A stretch of 64,000 nt of DNA from Daedaleopsis sinensis. Its lineage: Eukaryota; Basidiomycota; Agaricomycetes; Polyporales; Polyporaceae. Location: contig CM066305.1 of the NCBI GenBank assembly GCA_033807695.1, positions 372,001 to 436,000 on the forward strand, read 5' to 3'. Position numbers and translations under genes: made by a program. The notes below the pieces were generated by a model that was given only the letters and a program-made list of their open reading frames with translations, was not told the DNA's origin and did not search any database. Shown here piece by piece: positions 1 to 9,995 of this stretch (the first letter of the stretch is position 1; the number at the start of each line of letters is the position of its first letter).

Positions 1-45
1 CCAAGTCTTGAATCTTGTCATCCAACCCTCTCTCATCCCGCCAAC

Positions 46-3000
46 ATGCCTCCCAAACGCAAGGCAGCATCTGCTAATACCGATCCGCCCAGAACCCGGA
101 CACGATCTGCTGCGACCTCTATTGCGGAGGAGACATTGGTCGAGTTGCCCCCCGCGAAGAGAACACGGCGACGCGCGAACGAGGAGCCTGCACCTGAGAA
201 TGAAAATGCGGAAGACTCTGCAGCTGCTGGGAGCAAGAAATCAACGCGAGCAGTTGCTAAGGGTCGGAAAGCTGAGCCTGAGGCAAAAGATGCGTCTAAC
301 CAGCCTCAGACGAGGGTATCGCGGATGCAGGGAAGGGCGAAGAAGGTGCGTAGTTCGCTTCCTGCCACTTCTGACTGTCACGAACGGAGTGCATGTGTAT
401 GTGCAGCAAGATGAAAACCCTACAGAAGTTGAAGAGCATGCGGCTGAGGAGCCTAAACAGCCCCCAACCAGGATCCCTCGAATGCGAGGGAAGGGGAAGG
501 TAGGTGCTTGCGTCATCTCCATTGGAGACGACTAAAGAAACCCTTGTGGTCTTGTGTAGTCAATAGCAGAGGAGCCACAAGCACCGGAACCTTCCAGGCC
601 GTCGCGAACGAGGATCGCACAAGTGCGAGGGAAACCGAACAAGGTACGTCGCATATATGCTTACGCGACCCTTGACAAACGACATTGGGCCTCAAAGGAG
701 ACGGAGGAAGAGCCTCAGCCTGAGACAAATTCCAGGCCCCCCTCACCAGCGCAAGAAACGGTCGCGAAGAATGTTCCAAAGAAACGAGGGCGGGCAACTA
801 AGGTATGTTTCATATGTTTTGCAGTGGAATTCACCCCGAAACTGGTGAGTATATGCAGCCCAAACCCGAGCCCGAGCCCGAGCCCGAGTCCGACTCTGAA
901 GCAACGCACGAATCCGAGCCCAGTAAAGTAGCTGAAAGTTCCCGACCCAAACGCACACGTGTCACCAGGGCCGTTGGGAATCCACATGAGGAAGGGGTCA
1001 GTCAAGGTCAGGAGTCTGCATCACCCAAGGATTCACGGACGAAGGGTTCGAAAGTGCGAAGGAAGTTGGGAAAGGCGAGTGATACGTACACTATCGGTAG
1101 TACTATTGAGGAACTAATAGATATTTCTATACCTAGGAGAAGGCGGAAGAATCAGATAGTGAGTCACCGCCATTAGCTGCGAAGAACAACCCCAAGAAGC
1201 GGGGGCGGGCAACCAAGGTATGTTGCAGTACCTTGTAGTGGGCTGAATTCTGACCCCCGTTAATGTATTCAGGCCAAAGATGTGGTCGAACCCGAACCCG
1301 ACCTCGAATCTGATCATGGACTCGAAGCTGACCTCAGTGAGGTGGCTGAAAGTTCTCGCCCCAAACGCGCACGTCTAACCAAGCCTGCCGCGAAGAGCAT
1401 CCCGAAGAGGCGAGGCAGGGCAGCTAAAGATGTGACAGAAGAAGAGTCCGAACATGAACCTAGTGAGGTTGCTGATACTCCCCCGCCGGCAGCAAAGACC
1501 CGAGGAAAGCGCAAAGTAGCTGTGCCAGCACAACCTTCAAGAAAGCGTACTCGATCCTCCAAGGTGATAGATGACCCATCACCTCCGCCTGCGGAAGTAC
1601 AGAACCCTGCACCCAAAGGGCGGACTACTCGGGGCAAGGTCAAGTCGGGACCAGTAGGTCCTCCAGAAGGTAAACAACGCAAACCCACCTCTCTGGCGCC
1701 TGAGGAGCCTGAATCCAGCTCAGAGGACGAGCTCGATTTGTTATCCTCGCCGAAACGACCTACAACGCCTACACTCCGTGTCGGCAGCCGAGTGGGTACT
1801 CCGCGTACGATCTTGCATGCAGTCGAGATCACTACTCCACGCCATCTGCTTAAGACGTTGAAGCGCGATCTTGGGTCTCCTGCGCCTCGTGATTCTGCAC
1901 ACCTTAAACTAGGTACTCCACGACTACCGGCTGCCTTCCCGACCGTTATTGGCAGTACGACCGCGCAGACTCCATCTCCATCTCCTGTCCCTCTTCTGGA
2001 TACCACCCCTCGTGCGACTCGACGAGGTGCACCAGCGTCTCCCGCCAAGGGGAAGCGAGCTCAGTCTAAGCAAAGATCTGACCAGCTACCTTCCAGTCTC
2101 CCTGAGCATCTACATCCCCTGCTCAATCGGCAGAAGCGAGCGATACTGCAATCTCTTCAGCGGCCACCAGAGATTGACGAGATTGAGGTCTACGAAGAAG
2201 ACTATCCGTCCACAAACACCGCCGCGTATGAACAACTCAGTGAACTCTTGACGGGTAGTGTAGCGCGCGGAGAGGGGAATAGTTGTCTGCTCATCGGGCC
2301 TAGTGGAAGCGGGAAGACTCAGGTGCGTTCCTGTCACATACATCGCGGATTCCACCTCATGTGAGAATGTACGAAGATGGTCGAACGTGTGATCGCGACG
2401 CTACCGTCCACCCCGATTGTCGTCCGCTTGTCTGGGTATGCGCAACATAACGACAAGCTTGCCATTCGTGAGATTGCGTGGCAGCTCGCTCAGCAGACTG
2501 GGCAGTCGTTCCTACCTTCGGATCCCGACGAAGCCGACGAAGAGGATGCCAATGAGCCAAAGGAGGCGGCCGCGCCCATGGAGCAGGGTGCAGAGGTGGA
2601 GGCGGATGACGAGGAGAATCCGTTCATCGAACCCGCATCCACAACCGCTGCCGGGACTGCAGAGCCGATCGTCGCGCTACCGCCCCCGGCGCACCTCCTC
2701 GCGCTCATCTCGATGATCCCAACGCTTCCCCGGCCCACGATCATCGTGATCGACGGTTTCGACCTCTTTGCGGGGCACGCGCGCCAAGCGCTCCTCTACT
2801 GCCTCCTCGATACGGCGCAGTCGTGTCGCGCAAGTACCAACTCCGGGACGGGGAGCGGGATGGCGGTGGTCGGCGTGACCGCGCGCGTGGACACGATCAA
2901 CTTGCTCGAGAAGAGGGTCAAGAGTCGGTTCTCGGGGCGGATGATCCGGACGGCGTGTCCGACGAAGCTCGCGCATTGGGTAGAGCTCGCGAAGACGTCG

Positions 3001-3850
3001 TTGAGTGCACCCATTGCGGAAGAGCCTGCGCGTCCGGACGAAGATGGCGAGGAGAGCACAGACGAGTGGGCGAAGGTGTGGGCGAAGGCAGTGGAGAGAT
3101 TCGTCGGGGACGAAGAGGTCGTGGAGACTCTGCGGGAGACGTACGCCCTCGCGCGCGACTTCCAGATGTTCAGACGGATCATGGTGGGTAAACGCTGTTG
3201 GTGATTATGCTCGTGTGCGCCAGCTGATATCGTGCATTTCCAGACGTCCATGGCGCTGGACCTCTCAGCGACGTCGCCGTACCCGACGCAAGCGAAGCTC
3301 GAATTGGCCGTGAACCGCCAGCGCTGTCCGCCTCGCTATCCACCCCTACACAGTACGTCCACTCCTACTATTCCGCCGTTACACGCATGCACACACACCG
3401 ACGCCGTTCCTCTCGCGCAGCGCTCCCGTACCCGGCTGTGTGCCTGCTCATCGCATCCATGCACGCGCAGACGTCCGGGCACGACGTGTTCACGTTCGAG
3501 ATGCTCCACGAGGCGTTCAAGAGCCAAGTGCGCGCGTCCCAGTCCGCTCCCGTGGAGGTCGAGGGCGGAAGCATCGGGATGGTCCGCTGCAGCCGCGAGG
3601 TGCTGTTTTCGGTGCGCACGTCCACATTTCTCTTCCTCGACCGCGGGCCTGGCAGGGCTGATGTGGCATGGCATAGGCGTTCGAGCGGCTGGTCGACCTG
3701 CATGTATTCCGCGCCGCGGCCGCGCCAGCGGCGAGCATTGCGAAAGAGTTTGCGCTGCACCGGAGCACGATAGATCGGTATGCGGTGCGGAAGGCGGTCG
3801 AGACGCTCGGGCAGTTCAACCTAAAGAAATGGCTCACGAAGGCGGCGTGA
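46..3850 (+). CDS. ORC4: Origin recognition complex subunit 4 with long AT-hook-rich N-terminus
   Basis: ORC4 is an AAA+ subunit of the nuclear complex that marks replication origins. I read about 11 exons: 46-345, 407-499, ~572-643, 698-802, 859-1074, 1137-1217, 1273-2322, 2377-3183, 3244-3352, 3421-3611 and 3677-3850, giving about 1065 aa. The ATP-binding core has Walker A (GPSGSGKT, just before the 2323 intron), Walker B-like VIDGFDLFA, and the family signature LLEKRVKSRFS near 2905. The C-terminal winged-helix part ends with AFERLVDLHVF. The N-terminal ~650 residues are basic and low in complexity, with RGR/RGK AT-hook-like cores that end exons 1, 2, 3, 4 and 6, plus one near 1401-1428 and an in-frame PE run near 862-890. 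The acceptor of exon 3 is uncertain. Walker B has Gly where the family usually has Glu. The identity is firm; the exact N-terminal splicing is inferred. Confidence 0.88.
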
Positions 3851-4297
3851 AGCTTCCATCCTCTGGGACGATCAATATTGGTATGACTGTTCACTGCTTG
3901 GGTAATGGTGGGTCTGTTGGGTGCAGCATGGGTATGGTTGTAATGATAAACAGGAAGGCTGGAAACCGCTCTCGCAGCGATTAGGACACGGACCTGTAAC
4001 AAATTTCCCTCAAGGTTTGAGACTTCGACTTCAGGAACGTACTGGTATGAATACGTATCTGAGACTCTGCACACCGCCAATCTGTGGTCTCATCCAGTGA
4101 CTTGTCATCGTTCTCAAGCCGAGGATTGCGCGCCCTTGGGAGCCGATGCCACCAGTCTCTCGTGACATGGGAGAACGCCTCAGCATCGAAAAAATCTTAT
4201 CCATGGCGAGATAACACATCATAGCACATACAACGGTCTTCAAACACTGGGCATCCTTCACTCAAACCCTGCGGCAGAATCCAAAGTCTCCCGAATC
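3851..4297. other. Intergenic region between convergent genes
   Basis: This is the space between the stop of ORC4 and the stop of the convergent DUF6534 gene. I see no coding segment or repeat. It should hold both 3' untranslated regions. Confidence 0.6.
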
Positions 4298-5833
4298 TCA
4301 AGCCGTCACGGTCCTAACGCCGTCTTGGAGAACTCGAAAAAATGGCTCAAACTTCAAACTCGGTGCTTCTCTACACCGACTGGTCAGCACGCACAGAAGC
4401 ACGCACAGTGCCAGGTCGTCACTACGTACCGAGAACTTCTTCATCAGGTAGTCGGAGTCCGCCTTGACATCCGTCTCGGTGAGCACGTCCACCCGAACAG
4501 CCGTCTCCGTGGCGGCCATCGTTCCGGACCCGCCACCGGTCATGGACACGGTCGCGATATGCGGGCGGGCGCGCTGGAGGAATGCGCGGTTGTTGAGGGA
4601 AGTGACCATCATGTTCGCGTACAGCTTCGCAAGCGCGAGCGCGGGGCACTCGTGGTAAAGCGTGTCGGAGAGCGCGGCGAACATGACGACGTCGACGATC
4701 GCGACGCTCGCGGTGATCATGCCCGACTCTATCACGAGCCGCACGAGCTTGTTCACCATCGAGTCCGAGTGCCGGAGGCCTGTCTTCGACCGGAGCAGCT
4801 GCGTTGAAGCGCGAAATTGAAAGTGAGCCGCAGCGCTTGGGCATTGGGACGAGGTCGAGCCTACCAAAATGGTCATGGAGACGGCTATGACAATATCTAC
4901 AAGGGCACTTCCGCCTAGCCAGACCTGCCAAGTGATGAGCGTCGTATGACCGTTCGATATGCCCGAGAACGCCGACGTACGCTGATAGCTGGAGTGGTCT
5001 TCGCCTGGTCCTCCGCGGAGTGAATGTTCTTGAGCTGGCGAAGGAACACATGGTAAGTCAGGACGTTTAAGCAGTCGTGGAAAAGATATTATATGCCAGC
5101 TGCTTACCAGTATCCCGCTTGCAATTGCTCCACATCCTTGAGTAAGTGAGAGCTAGTGAGCACGAAATTAGCAAGGCAGTCCCGGCCTGATATGTTGTCA
5201 GACCTACCGTGCATATGACAATTACAAGTGTCATCGACTTGCTGAGAGCCCAGATGCGGCGCGCATAGAAGAATTGCACCGCAACGGAGACGATGCCACA
5301 CATAATCGGAACACTGAACCAGGAGTTGTGGAATTTAAGCAGGTTCTCGACATCGCCATAATGCTCTCCGAAGACATCAAATGAATTCGCAGTGATGAGA
5401 CCGGTTTGGACCCACTCGAACGCGAGGAGTGTGTACACTGGACAACGGGGACGAGGAGCAGGAGTCAGCACTCATCATCAGGTATTATTGTACTGGGGCG
5501 TACCAAACAAACGAAGCTGGGCTGGATGGGGTCGTGGGGGAAGAGTAGATGATATAAGTCTGAATGCATCCCATGAGCATGAGCATTTACAAATACTGTC
5601 ATACGAGCACAATGACTCACAGACTTGCACGCTCAGCGCTCCAGTCAACCCCCAATTGATTAGCTGGCCGAGGAGCTAAGACACATACGTAGTCAGAAGA
5701 CCGAGGATAGTTGTGCTGACTCCTGTGCGCTCACTAAGGGCCCCGCACTAGTCACAGAATGGTTAGTCTCGGTGTAAAGTGTCTACAAGATGGGTTCTAC
5801 TCACAGTTTAGCTAGGTTCTCTGTGGCGCTCAT
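4298..5833 (-). CDS. DUF6534-type seven-helix membrane protein
   Basis: This belongs to a family of multi-pass membrane proteins expanded in mushroom-forming fungi; its function is not known. The first exon starts at ATG 5833 (MSATENLAKL). Later exons give the hydrophobic stretches LLGQLINWGLTGALSVQ (5622-5675), VPIMCGIVSVAVQFFYARRIWALSK (about 5230-5310), LTQGCGAIASGI (about 5110-5160) and VWLGGSALVDIVIAVSM (about 4870-4925). The C-terminal DUF6534 core follows: KLVRLVIESGMITA, then ALALAKLYANMMVTSLNNR (about 4590-4760). The order and loop motifs match the family (GALxxG start, WxGGSAxxD, NKLVRLxIExGxxTA, SKLYxNxxxxxLNxR). Exons are short, with GTRNGT donors on the minus strand. About 55 weakly conserved residues follow the domain before the stop at 4298. 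The 5' exon boundaries are approximate. Confidence 0.8.
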
Positions 5834-7391
5834 ATCCGACGAGTCCGGTGTACGGTACTAGGAGGGTCGGTTCGAACTGACAACTCAAGCACCCTGCGTC
5901 ACAGCCTTTTAAACCGGACCATAGTGCGCACACGGGCAGGTACGGTTGTCACTGCGTACATAGTATACTCTTTGCCTGAGAATGAGCGTGACGCCGCGGC
6001 GTCTGAGATGTACTATCACGTCGCTTCGTCAACTTCACTCCGGGCAGTGTCGGGGAATCCACTGGCTTGGAGATGCTTGCTCATGCGCTGGCATGACCAT
6101 GTGTGCATGCATCATGATGAGCAGAACCGTGTTGTGGACTCACAGAATGCCAGGACCAGAGGCTTATCATGTTCGCATGCATGCATCCTCGAACAGCTTG
6201 TGGTCGGGTAGCTCGGTGTCTGTATCAAATCGGAGCAACCGGGCAGTCCGTTTAGGGCACAGTGCGGTTGCGGTAGCTAGGCCAAGTGACATCATGTCGG
6301 GAACTCGTCATCTCCCCGACGCGAGGCTGGTAAGGGCACGGAGGAGGAGCCAGGGAGTCAGTGTCAGGGCCCGGGCGAGTCGACGCCACCGATGAAGTTG
6401 CGAACCTCAGTGTAACTTGAATCCATGTATCCTCTCCAGACCGGCGATGCATCGGATGGCCGATGTGCTCTCATCCAGCCGGCGGCACAGCGTCGGCGCC
6501 CAACTGGCGTTATTGAATAAGAAGAGAAGACTCGAACATGATCATGGGCTGGATGCGCCACAGCATCGGTGGAGGTAAGGATGTGACATTTTAGTGTTGG
6601 GCTTGGATGTCCGACGTCCGCACGTCGAGATAGCCTTCATGAACATCTGTCTGAAACGTTCGCAAGCACATGGCCGACATAAACGAATTAAAGTTCAAAC
6701 TACTTACTTTCACCTTGTTCCGAAAAATATTCTATTGCATCCACTGATAACATAGAGGGGTGCTGGTGACAAACAGGAGACAGATAGCAAGATACTCACG
6801 CTCAGTACTCCAATCTTTTAGAGCCTAGTAGGTTTATTGTGCCGACAGCACAAGTTGCGGCGTACTCGGGCAAATGCCTTGAGTTCAGTGATACTCGAAC
6901 GACCCAGTGTAATTCTGAGATAAACAGGTTTGCGCAAAGTGGTTTCGGGGAGCTGTTCGGACAGATGCAAGTCCTCTGAACTTCAAATAAGAAGCTGCTG
7001 AGGTGCTTCGGCCCACCACTGGCATCTGATGTACCCTCCTTGATGCCTTCGAATGGGGCCAGTTGTCAAGAGTATTGAGACGGCAGCCTTCAGGTGAAGG
7101 GCGTGAACATTACGCATGCGATGGGAAACGGGTGTTATCGTACATAGAAGATCTGCCATTAGTGCGGTTATGGCATCTGCTTGAAGCTTCCGATTTTCAA
7201 TTTGAGCTTCTTCGAATGATGTTGCTGTCCGAAAGAGGCAATGACCGAGGATAAAGTTTAAACATATCATTGAAGTACATCTCGAGTGTGATGCATAAGT
7301 AATACAAGGGGGCGTCTCAAGTTTCTTGTGTTCGAGCGCAATTATCCATACCCGGTGGCGTGTTCTCCGCGTGTGCCCATCTGGCAGAGCG
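5834..7391. other. Intergenic region, no gene recognised
   Basis: About 1.5 kb lie between the start of the DUF6534 gene and the end of the GMC gene. Translations in all frames are short and show no family motif. No long repeat or structured RNA was noticed. Confidence 0.5.
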
Positions 7392-8633
7392 CTACACCTT
7401 CAAGTGATCGGCCTTGATAATGTCCGCTGCGCGCTCTGCAATAGCATAAACAGTGGCTATAGTGCGCCGGTCAGTAGCTGATGTGCGAGGTCGTCGAGCC
7501 AGCGGCATGTCATCTGACCTTGGCAGTGCGACGAGATGGACAACGGGACGATAGAATAGTCCACGACTCGCAGATTCTTCGTGCCGTACACCTGCACCGA
7601 AGTCAGTGAATGCTGCGACCACGGAAGCACAGAGCATGTGATTAATTTGCATACCTTGAGGCTGGGATCAACGACTCCGCCCTTGTCCTTTGGGAGCATG
7701 GAGACGCTGCCGCATGTGTCTAAGTCGCTTGTGAGCCTTGACAGCGGATAGTAGACACGGAAGCTCCGGAACTCACACCATACAGTGAAGACGGTGTTCT
7801 TGACGTGCTCTAGAGCGAAATTCGTCAGAAACGTTCGTCGAAGGTAATGGATGCCGTATGTGAATCTGAATTACAAGGCCTGACCTCTGATCTGCTCTTC
7901 CGTCGAGACCTGCAGCCCCGGCACAGCCTCGGCGACCATTGCATCCTTGAAGGGCGCCGTGTGCGCAGCCTTGCGCCCGAACTTCCATGCTTCGACGAGG
8001 ATGTCCAGGTCCGTGTCTTCGGATAGGTACTTTGGATCTATCGCCGGGCTTGCCTTGGGATCCGCCGAGTCGATGTGCTGCCGGCGGGTTCGCTCATCAG
8101 ACGGTCGCAGCTCGAAGCATTGCTACTCACTATCGTGCCACGCGAGAAAGGGCAACGCGATGTGTCATGGACGACCTACCGGAACCATAGGGAAGGCTTC
8201 CCATCAGCGTTGACTTGAGGGGCGGTCAGGAAGGCCCAATCGTACTCGGGGTTCATGTACTGGCGGAACCATCCCATTGCGCTCGCTGAAACATGGTCAA
8301 CGTGTAAATCAGAAGGGAGCATGCACATTCTAACTTACTGATGAGCTTGTCGCCAAAGTGAGCCTTGCCGGCTTCGAGGACTACTACGGATACATCTGTA
8401 TTCTCGCTCAAGCGCGAAGCGAGCGCAAGGCCTGCGGTCTGTCGTGATCGTGAGTGTCAAGATAAGTAAGTAAGGTCGAGAGAGGCGACATACCCCTCCA
8501 CCTAACACCACAGTGGGATATCAGCCTAATGTCATAGCGAACACTTGATTACTGAAGTCAATTTCTTACCGATGATGACGAAATCAAAATGCTGTCCTGC
8601 AATGTCAGCGGTCTTTGCGAGGTTCTGTTCCAT
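7392..8633 (-). pseudogene. GMC oxidoreductase lacking its central region
   Basis: GMC enzymes (aryl-alcohol oxidase, glucose oxidase and relatives) are usually secreted flavoproteins of about 580-620 aa. The start is ATG 8633 (MEQNLAKTADIAG). The FAD motif is assembled across an 8-nt exon at 8494-8501 to read DFVIIGGGTAGLALASRL, followed by VVVLEAG and YDWAFLTAPQ up to SLWFR near 8180. The next recognisable piece is PFSRGT (about 8130), normally some 300 residues further on. It is followed by the C-terminal domain: SPAIDPKYLSEDTDLD, AHTAPFKDAM, CGSVSMLPKDKGGVVDP, LRVVDYSIVPLSISSH and the terminal TVYAIAERAADIIK. The second GMC signature and most of the substrate domain are missing, with no gap in the DNA to hold them. 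No signal peptide is seen. I infer an internal deletion and a non-functional product. A deliberately short protein is a less likely alternative. Confidence 0.75.
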
Positions 8634-9995
8634 ATTGAGCTTAAAGAATGGGTGCGCTCGACAAATGTGACAGTAGTGGGTTGTAGGAGAGATTTTGTGG
8701 GCAGCTCGGTAGTCGCTCTATATACTGCACCTGGACAGCTGTAAAGCCAAACGGTCTCGAAGACAAAGACACTCGAGGTGGAGCTCTGCTGAGGAAGAGG
8801 AAGAGATGCCGACGTCAGGCAGACAGTCCTGCGCCGCGTTGCCGAAGGGTGTGGGTTGAGAATTTGTGGGCGGACCCAACACGGACCACGATCATGATGT
8901 TCTGAGCCACATTCCCGCGAGGAAGATCGGAGCTTGAGCTTGACAGCCGTCAACTGATCGATAGACCTTACGGTTGGAGGTGGTATGGACCTCGTCTAAT
9001 AGTGCACTGACCTTCGGGAAGTTTTGAAGGTCGTTCGGCACATGTCAGTTCTCCAATGCAATGGAGTCCGAGTATATGAGCCAATGGGCATCTGTCTTGT
9101 GTTTGGTAAGCCCGCCTTCTAAAGTGATTCGCCGGACGCCGGAAAATTGAGATTTCATGTTTGACCCCATAGCAGAAGAACTCAAGGAGAGATGCTCTGG
9201 GCACCAAATAGGAGTCCTGGTGATAGTTCCGATAAAACGTGAGCTATGTACCAGAAGCACTACTGAACTGAAGAATGTTTGTGAACTTAAGTCATACAGT
9301 TAAATTTCTTTGGGTGACCGGGGTTTGTCCGTCGTGTGAAGATGCATTCTTCCTTCTAACAAGAAGGGACTAACCTATGGTCTTCTCTAGTCTCCGCAGT
9401 CGTCCAAATCTGTTCAAATACCACAGTGTCAAGGCCAGGTCAAGGGTATCGGGAGGCGTTACTATTTGTCGGTGGTGTTAGCCTGGGCGTTTCACGTCGC
9501 AGTGCTGGGTTGCAAAGTCATTTAGGATTCGATATCGAGAGAGCGGGATGCCGTGTAGTTGCCTAAGAGGTGTACAATTGCCCGCTCTACCAGAATAGAA
9601 GATGATGTACTGAGATAGGATGTGGGAACAGCCGTCACGAGTACTAGCAATTTGAATTTGACGAACCTTGAGAGCGTCTTATGTAAGCACTTCGGAATCG
9701 TGTGTGACAGTCCGACTGGTAAACTTGTACTATAGCTACTACCTGGTTACTACCTCCATTGATTTCTGCACTCTTAGAGCATCCGCTGTCTACCGCATAT
9801 CCAATCAGTCCGGCGTCGACGTATGTCAAGGTCTGTCACCTGAGGGTTCTGATGCTTCGTGGCCTCAAGGCTCCCGGGCCTGATACCAGTATGCTCCGAA
9901 CCTCACGCAAATTCTTATCTCAGCTTCGCAGACCGCCGCGCACTGCTGTTTTTCTGTCCTGATATGATATATAAACCTGCACAAATGGAAGGGGC
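8634..9995. promoter_or_regulatory. Divergent intergenic region between GMC remnant and PKS
   Basis: This 1.36 kb region separates two head-to-head genes and must contain both promoters if they are expressed. A TATA-like element lies at 9968-9975, close to the PKS start codons. I see no coding exons or long repeats. Regulator binding sites cannot be assigned by eye. Confidence 0.4.
9968..9975 (+). promoter_or_regulatory. TATA-like box upstream of the PKS gene
   Basis: The sequence TATATAAA lies 28 nt before the ATG at 9996 and 52 nt before the in-frame ATG at 10020. This spacing makes the second ATG (MDSSTTSS) a serious alternative start for the PKS. The call rests on sequence match alone. 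Confidence 0.3.

Noticed and set aside
866..893. CCCGAG microsatellite as a separate repeat feature
   Set aside because: It lies in frame inside an ORC4 exon and encodes a Pro-Glu run, so it is described there.
1314..2048. 244-codon minus-strand frame over the ORC4 gene
   Set aside because: It is the complement of a long, low-complexity coding exon, with no start context, splice sites or motif of its own.
6983..7270. 95-codon minus-strand frame upstream of the GMC gene
   Set aside because: It shows no motif or convincing splice partner, so it was treated as intergenic.
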